64,000 bases of DNA from Mesorhizobium sp. WSM4313. GTDB lineage: Bacteria; Pseudomonadota; Alphaproteobacteria; Rhizobiales; Rhizobiaceae. Below are positions 9,294 through 17,943 of this stretch, piece after piece; position 1 is the stretch's first letter; each line of letters begins with the position of its first letter. Location of the stretch: contig NZ_NSFT01000009.1 of assembly GCF_002294725.1 (NCBI RefSeq), positions 124,001 through 188,000 of the forward strand, read 5' to 3'. Made by a program: the position numbers and the translations under genes. A model generated the notes under the pieces. It saw only the letters and a list, made by a program, of their open reading frames with translations. It did not search any database and had not been told where the DNA came from.

Positions 9294-9761
9294 GTGAGTC
9301 GTCCAAAAAAGAGGAAAGCAAAGAGAAAACCAAAGCGGGCCTCAGTTGTTCCAGCTTGCCTCGTCAGTGACTCATCGTAGGCCGCCAGTGCTCAGGCTCG
9401 CTAACGGTAGCGCACGGTCGTGTCGGATGGCTCATTGTGTCCAAGGAGGCGCTGCCGATCTCCACCAAGAGGGCCGAAGGGCGATGCCGGACAGCCTTGA
9501 ACCGAGCGGACGATTGAGGTGGTGCCCGTCTATCATCAGCTTCGCGCTGCCCAGGGCAACCGTGGACGTCCGGCCGCCGCTGCGCTGCGCTCGTTGATAG
9601 GAGAGATCGTGCTCACGCCCGGCGACAAGCGCGGCGAGGTCCATGCCGAGCTATGCGGCGAGCTGCTCGGCATTCTCAAACTCGTCAACCCTTCATGCGC
9701 CAGGGGTATGGTGCGACCTGAGCTCAGATGTCGGGTTATAGCGCCCGGGCGGCGAGCGACA
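9294..9761. other. Intergenic region with recombinase remnant
   Basis: Nearly 470 bases separate the convergently arranged oxidoreductase start and the purine transporter operon end. The only recognisable content is the C-terminal remnant of a site-specific recombinase at about 9519-9716, plus strand. Confidence 0.55.
9519..9716 (+). pseudogene. C-terminal remnant of a serine site-specific recombinase
   Basis: A plus-strand frame contains AALRSLIGEIVLTPGDKRG followed by a GELLGILKLVNPS segment. This resembles the extreme C-terminus of large serine recombinases in rhizobia, where a coiled region is followed by a short beta strand ending IVLTP and a G(D/E)L..IL motif. The catalytic resolvase domain and recombinase domain are missing, and no start codon or ribosome site is convincing. 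It is probably a relic of an integrated mobile element. Confidence 0.5.
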
Positions 9762-10673
9762 CTATGGTTCGAAAGGCTCTCCCAGCGAAGCCACGCCGTT
9801 GAGCTTGAGCAGACGCCGGTTCGAAGAAATGATGCCCAGCACGACGATTGTCACGAGATAAGGTAGGCTCGATAGAAGTTGCGAGGAAACGTCGAGCCCA
9901 GTTGTCTGGGCCGCGAGGCTTGCGAGGGACACGGCGCCGAAGAGGCAAGCACCAAGGAAGATACGGCTGGCAAGCCAAGTGCCGAAGACGACGAGCGCGA
10001 TCGCTATCCAGCCGCGCCCGGCGATCATGCCATCGGCCCAGAGCGGAGTGTAGACCACGGCCGCGTAGGCACCAGCAAAACCCGCCAACGCGCCGCCGAA
10101 AGCGACCGCGGCGAAGCGCACGGCGATTACCGGATAGCCGAGCGCACGGGCCGCCTTGGGATTCTCGCCGACGGCGCGGATGACGAGGCCGGTCTTGGTG
10201 TAGGCGAACACCGCCCAAATGGCGACGGTCGCAGCGAGCGAAAGCCACACGACAATGTCTTGGCTGAACAGGCCGCCGATGACCGGGATATCTGAAAGCC
10301 AGGGCAATGAGAGCTTCGGAAGCCCTTTGACCGTGAGGCTCTCAAAACTCTTGCCGAACAGCGCCGACAGGCCCTGGCCGAGGATGCCTATGGCGAGGCC
10401 CGTCGCAACCTGGTTCGCCCGGAATCCCAGCGCCACGACCGCAAAGACAAGGGAAAGAGCGGCGCTGGCGAGACCAGCGGCGAGGAAACCCAGGAGATGC
10501 CCGCCGCCTTGATAGACGATGATGAAGGCGATGACTGCGCCGAGGGCCATCAGGCCCTCCACACCGAGATTGAGGACCCCGGCGCGCTCTGCCACCAGTT
10601 CGCCGAGCGCCGCCAGAAGGAACGGCGTAGCCGCCGCCAACATCCCGGCGATGATGAACTCCACGGCGTTCAT
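9762..10673 (-). CDS. BMP-type purine/nucleoside ABC transporter permease 2
   Basis: The 303-residue membrane protein has about nine helices and the BPD_transp_2 signature LGELVAERAGVLNLGVEGLMALGA, with NPKAARALGYPV as the ATPase-contact loop. This is the YufQ/NupC-like partner in transporters fed by a BmpA/PnrA lipoprotein-type binding protein. The ATG at 10673 overlaps the stop of the upstream permease (ATGA); an ATG ten codons earlier lies inside that gene. It is the last gene of the eight-gene minus-strand operon. Confidence 0.88.
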   Translation of the reverse strand: MNAVEFIIAGMLAAATPFLLAALGELVAERAGVLNLGVEGLMALGAVIAFIIVYQGGGHLLGFLAAGLASAALSLVFAVVALGFRANQVATGLAIGILGQGLSALFGKSFESLTVKGLPKLSLPWLSDIPVIGGLFSQDIVVWLSLAATVAIWAVFAYTKTGLVIRAVGENPKAARALGYPVIAVRFAAVAFGGALAGFAGAYAAVVYTPLWADGMIAGRGWIAIALVVFGTWLASRIFLGACLFGAVSLASLAAQTTGLDVSSQLLSSLPYLVTIVVLGIISSNRRLLKLNGVASLGEPFEP

Positions 10674-11770
10674 GGCGTGCTTGCGTGGGCGGCATGGCGC
10701 CATTCGAGCCGATAGCGGACGAAGGCGATGGCGACAAGATAGGCAAGCAGCAGGCTGCCCTGGAAGACCCTGACCGCAGCGACCGGCAGATTTGCCGAGA
10801 CCATGGCGTTATCGCCACCGATATAGAGGGCCGCCATGAGCAACGCGGAAAAGACGATACCGACCGGGTGAAGGCCTCCGAGATAGGCGACGATGATGGC
10901 GGCATAGCCGTAGCCGGTCGAGATGGAGCGCTGCAACTGTCCGAGCGGCCCGGCGACCTCGGCCGCTCCGGCGAGGCCTGCCGCGAAGCCACCGACGAGG
11001 AGCGAAAGCCAGATCGCACGTCCTTCGTTGAAGCCGGCGTATCCGGCGGCGCGCGGCGCGAGGCCGCCGACCTGCAGCTTGTACCCCGCGAAACTCCTCT
11101 GCATGAACACCCAGGCGCCGAGGGAGAAGGCGCAGGCGACAAGCAGCGAGACGTTGACGCGGGTGCCGGGGATCAGGATCGGCACCATCGCGTCGTACTG
11201 GAACATCACCGATTGCGGGAAGTTGAAGCCATTCGGATCCTTCCAGGGGCCGAGAAGCAGATAATTGAGCAATTGCGCGGCAACGAGCGCCAGCATGAGC
11301 GACACGAGAATCTCGTTTGCGTTGAGCTTCACGCGCCAGAAGGCCGTTAGCGACGCCCACAGCGCGCCGCCCAGCGCGCCGATGACCAGCATCGATGGCC
11401 AGATCCACTGGCCCGTTGCCTGCGGGAACCAGACGGGAATGGCGGATGCGAAGATCGCGCCGAGGATGAACTGGCCCTCGGCGCCGATGTTGAAGACCTT
11501 CGCGCGAAAGCCGATCGCAAGCCCCTGCGCGACCAGCAGGAGCGGCCCCGTCTTCAGCAGAACTTCCGAGAACGAGGCCCAGGACAGGAAAGGCTCCAGG
11601 AGCATCGCGTGGAAAATAGCGACCGGATCGCGGCCCATCAGGAGGTAGAGGCCGAGATTAAGCAGCGTCGCCAGGGCGAGCGCCATGGGCGGGGCGATCA
11701 ATTTGACGGAAAGCGAGGCATGCTCCCGGCGAACCAGAAGGGGAAGGAACGGACCGGAGAGAGCGCTCAT
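10670..11770 (-). CDS. BMP-type purine/nucleoside ABC transporter permease 1
   Basis: The 366-residue protein is the larger permease of the pair (YufP-like). It carries the conserved LAIGFRAKVFNIGAEGQFILGA segment and a LAPRAAGYAGFN loop expected to contact the ATPase. About eight to ten hydrophobic helices are visible, with an Arg-rich N-terminus. It overlaps the ATPase gene (start at 11770, ATPase stop at 11767) and the second permease by four bases each, so the three products are probably made together. Confidence 0.88.
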   Translation of the reverse strand: MSALSGPFLPLLVRREHASLSVKLIAPPMALALATLLNLGLYLLMGRDPVAIFHAMLLEPFLSWASFSEVLLKTGPLLLVAQGLAIGFRAKVFNIGAEGQFILGAIFASAIPVWFPQATGQWIWPSMLVIGALGGALWASLTAFWRVKLNANEILVSLMLALVAAQLLNYLLLGPWKDPNGFNFPQSVMFQYDAMVPILIPGTRVNVSLLVACAFSLGAWVFMQRSFAGYKLQVGGLAPRAAGYAGFNEGRAIWLSLLVGGFAAGLAGAAEVAGPLGQLQRSISTGYGYAAIIVAYLGGLHPVGIVFSALLMAALYIGGDNAMVSANLPVAAVRVFQGSLLLAYLVAIAFVRYRLEWRHAAHASTP

Positions 11771-13296
11771 GCCGGGACCTTCCTGGCCATCGATTGCGCG
11801 CCGATCATGTAGCGGCCGATCTCCTCGGGTCTGGTATCGCGCGTCACCAGCGGCGGGCTCAGCCGGCCCTGATGGATCACCTGGATCGAATCGCAGAGTT
11901 CGAACAGTTCCTCCAGCTCCTCCGAGATGACGAGGATGCCCATGCCTTCATTGCGCAGGGCGACAAGGCGCCGGCGGATGGCGGAGGCCGCGCCGATGTC
12001 CACGCCCCAGGTGGGTTGCGCCACGAACAGCAATTTCGGGGACAGCATGATCTCGCGGCCGACGATGAACTTTTGCAGATTGCCCCCCGAAAGCGCGCCG
12101 GCCTCCGCTTCGGAACCGGGCGTGCGCACGTCGTATTGCCGGATGCAGTTCTCGGTGAAAGCCTTCGCCCGGGCTGTGTCGACAAGGCCGCGTTTCAGCA
12201 GACCGAACGGATGGGCGGTCAGAAGGCTGTTGAGGACGAGCGACATTTCCGGCACCGCGCCGCGGCCGAGCCGTTCCTCCGGTACGAAAGCGAAGCCCAG
12301 CCGGCGGCGGGCGGCCGCATCGAGCGCGCCGACATCCTTTCCCATCATGTAGATGCAATCGGACTTTTCGCGCGGCAGCACCGTTTCGCCAGAGATCAGC
12401 GCCGCGAGTTCGCTCTGCCCGTTGCCCGATATGCCCGCTATGCCGAGGATCTCACCGGCACGCACCGTCAGATTGACGTCGCAAAGCGGCACGGCGAAGG
12501 GATCATCGGGCTGATGGTCCAGGCCCACGATTTCGAGGCGCTTTTCGCCGCCGGAATGCGCCAACGCCGGCATGGGCTGCGGCATGTCGCGGCCGATCAT
12601 CATGCGGGCGAGGTCGTGCGCGTCATGGTCGCGCGGGTCCACGTGGCCGGTGACGCGCCCGCCGCGCAGGATGGTCGCTCGATCGCAGACCGCCCGGATC
12701 TCCTCCAGCTTGTGCGAGATGAACAGGATCGAAACGCCGCCGTCGCGCAGCCGCCGCAAAGTCTCGAACAGCTTGTCCACCGATTGCGGCGGCAGGACGG
12801 AGGTCGGTTCGTCGAGGATCAGAAGCTGGGGTTCGGTCATCAGGCAGCGAATGATCTCCACCCGCTGCCGTTCTCCCACCGAGAGCGCGTGCACATGGGC
12901 AAGCGGATCGACCTCGAGTCCGAAGTCGCGGCCGAGCGCACGGATGTGTTCCGCGAGATCCGATTTGCCCTTGGGCACGACCAGGCGGATGTTCTCCACC
13001 ACCGTTAGTGTTTCGAACAAGGAGAAATGCTGGAAGACCATGCCGATCCCCTTGCGCCTCGCATCCGCGGGGGAAGCGAGGGCCAGGGGGGCTCCTTTCC
13101 AGGTCGCCATTCCGGCGTCCGGCTGCTCGACGCCGTAGATCAGCTTCATCAGCGTCGACTTGCCCGCTCCATTTTCCCCGAGGATCGCATGGATCGAGCG
13201 TGGAGCCACATCCAGATCGACGTCTCGATTGGCATGGATCTGGCCGTAGCTCTTGGAGATGCCGCGCAGCGACAGGAGCGGGACGGTCACGGTCAC
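11767..13296 (-). CDS. Double ATPase of a BMP-type purine/nucleoside ABC transporter
   Basis: The 509-residue protein has two fused ABC domains, as in RbsA/MglA/YufO. The N-terminal half has a full Walker A (GENGAGKST), signature ALSVGERQRVEI and Walker B LLILDEPTS. The C-terminal half has the relaxed Walker A GISGNGQSE and signature ALSGGNLQK, with VAQPTWGVD in the Walker B position. This asymmetry is normal for the family. It overlaps the binding-protein stop (13293) upstream and the permease downstream, and powers uptake by the two permeases. Confidence 0.9.
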   Translation of the reverse strand: MTVTVPLLSLRGISKSYGQIHANRDVDLDVAPRSIHAILGENGAGKSTLMKLIYGVEQPDAGMATWKGAPLALASPADARRKGIGMVFQHFSLFETLTVVENIRLVVPKGKSDLAEHIRALGRDFGLEVDPLAHVHALSVGERQRVEIIRCLMTEPQLLILDEPTSVLPPQSVDKLFETLRRLRDGGVSILFISHKLEEIRAVCDRATILRGGRVTGHVDPRDHDAHDLARMMIGRDMPQPMPALAHSGGEKRLEIVGLDHQPDDPFAVPLCDVNLTVRAGEILGIAGISGNGQSELAALISGETVLPREKSDCIYMMGKDVGALDAAARRRLGFAFVPEERLGRGAVPEMSLVLNSLLTAHPFGLLKRGLVDTARAKAFTENCIRQYDVRTPGSEAEAGALSGGNLQKFIVGREIMLSPKLLFVAQPTWGVDIGAASAIRRRLVALRNEGMGILVISEELEELFELCDSIQVIHQGRLSPPLVTRDTRPEEIGRYMIGAQSMARKVPA

Positions 13297-14390
13297 TTGG
13301 GCAACGGCGTGGTGACACCCTTGACGTGCCAGTCCATGGCGACGATCTCGGCCCCGGTCATCGTCTTGCCGGCGGGCACGCCCTCGCTGCCGTCGGCCTT
13401 GACGATCGGACCGGTAAAGGGCGAGAAGCTGCCGTCGGCGATCTTGGCTTCAACGTCCTTGATCCTGGCCATCATGTCGGCCGGGATTCCCGGGTTCCAG
13501 TCAACGACCTCGACCACCTTGTCGCCCACACCCAGGAAAGCGTTTGCGCCCTTGAAGGTGCCGGCGATGTGGGCGTCGACCGAGGCCTTGAAGAAGGGTG
13601 ACCAGTCGGTCGCCACGCAGCCGAGATAGTTTTTGGGCGCGTATTTTTTCATCGACGAGTTGAGGTTGAAGGCGGGGACGCCGGCCTCTTCGCATGCCGA
13701 GACGACGGAGGGTGTGTCCTGCGCGTTGGAGAAGATCACGTCGCATTTCTGCGCCAGCAGCGCCTTGGCGGCCTCCTGCTCCTTGGCCGGATCGAACCAG
13801 GAGTTCACCCATACGACCGAAACCTCTACATCGGGCTTTACCGCCTGCGCTCCCAGCGTGAAAGCGTTGATGGAGGTGATCAGCTCGGGAATGGCGAAGG
13901 CAGAGACCGAGCCGAGCTTGCCAGTCTTCGAAAGCGCGGCTGCCGCCATGCCCATAAGGTAGGTACCCTGGGAATATTGGGCCGCGAAGGGCGAGAAGTT
14001 CGGCGCCACCTGGAAACCGGAAGCGTGCAGCACGGTTACATCGGGATTGCGGCGCGCGATCTGCAGGGCGCCGTTCTGATAGCCGAAGGAGCCGGCGACC
14101 AGGAACTTGTTCCCGTCGGCGACCGCCTTGTTCATGATCCGGTCGGCATCGGGTCCTTCCTGTATGTTCTCGATGATGGTCACCTTCACCTTGTCGCCGT
14201 AGGCTGCCTTCACAGGCTCAAGCCCGTCGGCGAGCGCACGGCCCCAGCCGACATCGCCGACCGGCGACGGGACCACGAGCACGATGCCCAGAGGTTCGTC
14301 GGCGGCAAGCGCGCGGCCGCCCACCGCCACGACGAGCCCAGAGGCGGCCGCGCCTTTCATCAATGTTCTGCGGGTAAGATTTGTCAGCAT
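13293..14390 (-). CDS. BMP/PnrA-family substrate-binding protein, Tat-type signal
   Basis: The 365-residue protein starts at MLTNLTRRTLMKGAA, a twin-arginine-like signal with cleavage near ALAADE, rather than the lipoprotein signal of PnrA. The mature part matches the BMP fold with GSFGYQNGALQIARRNPDVT and the SNAQDTPSVVSACEEAGV segment. The frame remains open upstream to 15158, but that stretch is the amidohydrolase gene read in another frame. BMP proteins bind purine nucleosides or related ligands, which agrees with the deaminase and oxygenase genes upstream. Confidence 0.88.
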   Translation of the reverse strand: MLTNLTRRTLMKGAAASGLVVAVGGRALAADEPLGIVLVVPSPVGDVGWGRALADGLEPVKAAYGDKVKVTIIENIQEGPDADRIMNKAVADGNKFLVAGSFGYQNGALQIARRNPDVTVLHASGFQVAPNFSPFAAQYSQGTYLMGMAAAALSKTGKLGSVSAFAIPELITSINAFTLGAQAVKPDVEVSVVWVNSWFDPAKEQEAAKALLAQKCDVIFSNAQDTPSVVSACEEAGVPAFNLNSSMKKYAPKNYLGCVATDWSPFFKASVDAHIAGTFKGANAFLGVGDKVVEVVDWNPGIPADMMARIKDVEAKIADGSFSPFTGPIVKADGSEGVPAGKTMTGAEIVAMDWHVKGVTTPLPK

Positions 14391-14413
14391 GTCGGTTCCC
14401 CTTGTTTTGGTTT

Positions 14414-15793
14414 CTAAAATTCCACCGTCGCAAGCGCCGCCTCGGCTTGCGCGAACAGCCTGGCCTCGTCGAGCCCCGGGAATTCGCCTTTGGCCCAGAC
14501 GATGCGGCCGTTGATCATGGTCATGTCCGTCGGCGCGCCGATGCCCACCTTGGCCAGCAGGCTCAGCGGATCGTGCCGTGTGCCGACATAGTCCATGCGC
14601 CGCGTGTCGATGGCGAAAAGGTCGGCGGCCATGCGGGGCGCCAGCCTGCCGATGTCGCCGCGTCCGAGCAATGCCGCGCCTCCGGTCGTCGCATAACCGA
14701 GAAAATCGGCCGGCGGCGGCACCGGATGGTCGCGCGTCGACGCCGACAGGCACTGCAGCATGTAGGCGGAATGGATGCAGTGCATCAGGTTGGAATTGTC
14801 GTTTGAGGCGGCGCCGTCGCAGCCCAGACCCACACTGAGTCCGAAGGCCGACATCGCCGGAATGTCGGTGATTTCGGCGCCGACGAGATAGACCGGTTCC
14901 GGGCAGTGGGCGACGCCGGTGCCGCTCGCGGCCATCTTGCGCAGCTCGTCGTGGGTCAGTTCCCAGCAATGGGCATAGAAGGTATCCGGCCCGCAGAAGC
15001 CGATGTCCGCGCAATAGTCCACCGTGCGCATGCCGTGACGGGCCTCGATTACCGGGCTTTCGCCCTCGCCGACATGGGTATGCATGCGCACCCCACGGTC
15101 GCGCGCCAGCGCCACCGATTCCACGAAGGTGTCGCGATAGCAGTTGACTGGCTGGCAAGGCGCGACGACGACCTGCCGCATGCCGAAGGGACCGGCCTCA
15201 TGGTAGGCGTCGATCAGCCGGGCACAGTCGGCGATGAATTCGTCGGTCGTTTCCAGCATGGCGTCGGGGATGGTCGAGCCTTCCGATTTGGGCAGCGTGT
15301 TGCCGCCACGTCCTGCATGGAAGCGCATGCCGAGCAGTTCGGCTGCTTGGAACTGCCGGTCGATCAGCCGCTTGCCCGCCTGCCGCGGAAAGCAATACTG
15401 ATGGTCGAATGCCGTCGTGCAGCCGTGCTTTATCAGCTCGGCCATCGCCGTGACCGATGCGTGGTAGAAGCATTCCTCAGTCAGCCGCGAGAAAATGGGA
15501 TAGATGCGGCCGAGCCATTCGATGACCGACAGCTTCGTCCAGTCCAGATCGGCGCGGTTGCGCACGAAGCATTGAAAGAAGTGGTGGTGGGTGTTGACGA
15601 GGCCGGGATAGACGAACCAGCCAGCGGCGTCCTGCGTGATTGTTCCAACGGGCAGCTCTGCCTTGTCCAGGCCTGCGCCGATGGCCCGTATTGCCGGGCC
15701 GTCGGTCAAGACATCGACATTGCGTCGGATGTCCGGACCGTTGCCCTCGTCCACGATGACCGCAGCGCAGCTCTTCAGCAAATAGCCCGCCAC
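14414..15793 (-). CDS. Amidohydrolase of the 8-oxoguanine deaminase/AtzB-like group
   Basis: This 459-residue metal-dependent deaminase has the HxH metal site in GLVNTHHHFFQ, a third histidine in HTHVGEGES, a fourth in YAHCWELTHDE and the catalytic Asp in LGCDGAASNDN. The SGC/HGCTTAFDHQY segment and the LSVIEWLGRIYPIFSRL stretch are typical of 8-oxoguanine and isoxanthopterin deaminases. A purine-like ring carrying an exocyclic amine is the expected substrate, converted to the oxo form with ammonia release. It lies one base from the GST-like gene and 23 bases from the binding-protein start. Confidence 0.82.
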   Translation of the reverse strand: MAGYLLKSCAAVIVDEGNGPDIRRNVDVLTDGPAIRAIGAGLDKAELPVGTITQDAAGWFVYPGLVNTHHHFFQCFVRNRADLDWTKLSVIEWLGRIYPIFSRLTEECFYHASVTAMAELIKHGCTTAFDHQYCFPRQAGKRLIDRQFQAAELLGMRFHAGRGGNTLPKSEGSTIPDAMLETTDEFIADCARLIDAYHEAGPFGMRQVVVAPCQPVNCYRDTFVESVALARDRGVRMHTHVGEGESPVIEARHGMRTVDYCADIGFCGPDTFYAHCWELTHDELRKMAASGTGVAHCPEPVYLVGAEITDIPAMSAFGLSVGLGCDGAASNDNSNLMHCIHSAYMLQCLSASTRDHPVPPPADFLGYATTGGAALLGRGDIGRLAPRMAADLFAIDTRRMDYVGTRHDPLSLLAKVGIGAPTDMTMINGRIVWAKGEFPGLDEARLFAQAEAALATVEF

Positions 15794-15794
15794 G

Positions 15795-16454
15795 TCAGGC
15801 CTCGCCGACTTCGAGGACGGGCGCCGGCGTCAGTTCGTGCAGCCGGTGGATGCCCGGCATCTCGATGAAGCCCTCGAGACTGCGGACCGCCCGTGACCAG
15901 AGCCGGATCGCGGGAGAGGGGTCGAGCGAAACGCCGCCATCGGGCGCCAGCGCAACATAGGGAAAGCAGGCAATGTCGGCGATCGTCGGTCGATCCGACG
16001 CGAGGAAGCGCTGGCCGCGGATATGCTGTTCGACGAGGCCGGCTTCCAGCTCCCGCAGGGCCGCTATTCCCTGCTCCCGAAGGTCGGCTATATTGCCCGG
16101 ACGCAGCAGCATCTCGTGCAAGCGCGCCGCCCCAAGGCTCGCGGTCAGCCGGTGCGAGAAGGACAGCCATTGCTGGACGCGCGCCGCCCGCCCGACCGTA
16201 TCATTGCCCAGCCATTGGGGTGCCGTCTTCGCGGCGAGATAGACCAGCATGGCCGAGGATTCGGTCAGCACGAGGTCGCCATCCTCCAGGATCGGGATCG
16301 AACCGGCCGGATTGAGCGCCATGAGCTCAGGACCGCGATGCTCGCGACCGGGATGGAAGTCGACAGGACGGATGTCGAGCGTCACCCCGATCAGAGCAGC
16401 CATGAGGCGCACCTTGTAGCAGCTCGGCGACAGCACGTAGTCATAGAGCTTCAT
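15795..16454 (-). CDS. GST-like protein, possible NdmE-type oxygenase partner
   Basis: The 219-residue protein has an N-terminal thioredoxin fold (SPSCYKVRLMAALIG, NPAGSIPILEDGDLVLTESSAM, the cis-Pro and Glu-Ser glutathione site) and a C-terminal helical domain with FLASDRPTIADIACFP. The N-cap Asp motif is intact, so it is a full-length GST fold. Its position between a Rieske-less oxygenase subunit and a purine deaminase recalls NdmE, a GST homologue needed structurally by the N7-demethylase NdmCDE. A conventional glutathione-dependent reaction on the substrate is the alternative. It overlaps the oxygenase gene by ATGA. Confidence 0.82.
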   Translation of the reverse strand: MKLYDYVLSPSCYKVRLMAALIGVTLDIRPVDFHPGREHRGPELMALNPAGSIPILEDGDLVLTESSAMLVYLAAKTAPQWLGNDTVGRAARVQQWLSFSHRLTASLGAARLHEMLLRPGNIADLREQGIAALRELEAGLVEQHIRGQRFLASDRPTIADIACFPYVALAPDGGVSLDPSPAIRLWSRAVRSLEGFIEMPGIHRLHELTPAPVLEVGEA

Positions 16455-17296
16455 TGCGCCACCAGTTGCGCGCCGTAGGTGTAGCCGTGGCGTTTCAGCC
16501 AGCGCCGGTAGGCAACCGAGGTAAGGTCGGCGCGCGTGGGAATCTCCATGCCGGGATCGAGCGGGAGCAGCGTCGGAATTTGGTTTTCGAGGATCGATCG
16601 GTCCTGAACGAAGATCGTCTGCTGGAAATGGATCAGGTCGGCCATCGGTGTTTCGTCATCGAACAGCGCCATCCATGGCCAGACGTCGCATAGGTCTTCG
16701 GCAAGTGGCTGCACGAAAAGTGTGATGACGTCCCATTCCGCCGGGCGAGGCGGGCAGGTCTTGTAGAGCACCGAGCAGGTCGGCGCGGGCACGCGGTACA
16801 TGTATTCCGTGGTGATGCCACCTTCCGCCGACTTGGCGGCCTGCGGCTGGTAGAACTTCACCTGAGTGGCCCAAACCTCGTCTTCGTCCTCTCGGATCTC
16901 GACCTTGTAGTTCTGCACCTCCGTATGCGGCTCGGCCCCCAGTATGTCGGTGTGCACGAAAGGAAAATGCGCGATGTCCAGGAAGTTCTCCACCGCACGC
17001 AATGGCGAGCAGCGCACGCGCACCACCCCGACATCGACGAGCCGGCGGCCCGGCTGATCGGCCTCGGGGATCGCAAACAGCGGCTTTTGTGGATCACCGA
17101 GCGATGACCAGACATGGCCATAGCGGATGCAGGCCGGCAGGTCACGTCCGTTGCCGCCCGTGACCTTCGCGTTTCCGTCTTCGCCGCGCCTCACCGCGAT
17201 CGGCTCGCCCATCAGGGCCGTCACGCGCCCATGCGCATCGAGCTGGCTAGCAAGGCCGACAGGGTACCATCCGTCGATCATCGTGTTGCGGGTCAT
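16451..17296 (-). CDS. Rieske-type oxygenase catalytic subunit lacking its Rieske centre (NdmC-like architecture)
   Basis: The 281-residue protein keeps the mononuclear iron domain: Asn104, Asp107, His110 and His115 in the NFLDIAHFPFVH motif and the third ligand Asp232 in QDRSILENQ. The N-terminal 70 residues still look like the edge strands of a Rieske fold (GEPIAVRR ... IRYGHVWSSLGDP), but the C-x-H and C-x2-H cluster-binding loops are absent, apparently excised cleanly. It cannot receive electrons by itself. The adjacent gene encodes a free Rieske domain that could supply the cluster, and the two genes overlap by ATGA. Family knowledge (NdmC) suggests N- or O-demethylation of a heterocycle; the substrate here is inferred to be a purine. 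Confidence 0.8.
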   Translation of the reverse strand: MTRNTMIDGWYPVGLASQLDAHGRVTALMGEPIAVRRGEDGNAKVTGGNGRDLPACIRYGHVWSSLGDPQKPLFAIPEADQPGRRLVDVGVVRVRCSPLRAVENFLDIAHFPFVHTDILGAEPHTEVQNYKVEIREDEDEVWATQVKFYQPQAAKSAEGGITTEYMYRVPAPTCSVLYKTCPPRPAEWDVITLFVQPLAEDLCDVWPWMALFDDETPMADLIHFQQTIFVQDRSILENQIPTLLPLDPGMEIPTRADLTSVAYRRWLKRHGYTYGAQLVAQ

Positions 17297-17943
17297 CGGG
17301 CGATCCCGGCGCGTGCAATATCCTCGGCCGCCCGCCGCAGCGCCTCGGCGGCTCTCGACGCGGCGATACGCTCGTCCGGATTGCTGTCATCGTCCACCAA
17401 AACATGCATCAGCGTGCGCGCCTGTCCATCGGGAGCAAGCAGCAGCCAAACGGTCCGGTCATCATAGGTGTAGTCGAGCAGGTCTCCAGCGGCCGTCGTG
17501 CCCGCGGCCGCCTCCAGCGCCACGATGCCCGCTTCCACCACCATGGAGCGGAGCGGCGCAAGGCCCTCGAACCGCGGCGGCCCGGCGGCGGGTTCGCCAA
17601 CCGAAATCCATATGATGCCGCCGCCATCCTCGACGTGCTGCGTTGCGACACGAATCGTGTCCGGCGGCGTCAATGCCGGATGGGCTGGAATGCGCTGGCA
17701 GTTTCCCGCCTTGGCGTAGCTCCAGCCGTGATAGATGCAGGCCAGGGTCTCACCGCGTACGAAGCCGTGGGAAAGTCGCATGCCGCGATGAGGGCATCTG
17801 TCGGCGAAGGCCGCCGCACGGCCGGAGCGGGTTCGCCAAAGGGCAACCGGTCCGGCCGGGGATTGCGCCGGCATAACGGTTCCCGCCGGCAAGTCCGCGG
17901 AGAGGGCAACAGGCATCCATGAGCCGGTGGGATAAGACGGCAT
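17293..17943 (-). CDS. Stand-alone Rieske [2Fe-2S] protein with a unique C-terminal extension
   Basis: The 216-residue protein has a complete Rieske motif: Cys50-x-His52 in CPHRGMRLSHG, 16 residues, then Cys69-x2-His72 in CIYHGWSY. Residues 1-110 match the Rieske domain of aromatic-ring oxygenase alpha subunits. Residues 110-216 have no mononuclear-iron ligands and look like a shortened or remodelled remainder. It is the first gene of the operon and overlaps the Rieske-less catalytic subunit. I infer that the two make a split oxygenase. No flavin/ferredoxin reductase gene is nearby, so the electron donor must come from elsewhere. Confidence 0.82.
   Translation of the reverse strand: MPSYPTGSWMPVALSADLPAGTVMPAQSPAGPVALWRTRSGRAAAFADRCPHRGMRLSHGFVRGETLACIYHGWSYAKAGNCQRIPAHPALTPPDTIRVATQHVEDGGGIIWISVGEPAAGPPRFEGLAPLRSMVVEAGIVALEAAAGTTAAGDLLDYTYDDRTVWLLLAPDGQARTLMHVLVDDDSNPDERIAASRAAEALRRAAEDIARAGIAR

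Noticed and set aside
13293..15158. 621-codon open frame spanning the binding protein and part of the amidohydrolase region
   Set aside because: Only the part from 14390 onward has BMP-family sequence and a signal peptide; the upstream part is Arg/Gly-rich and is the amidohydrolase gene read in a different frame.
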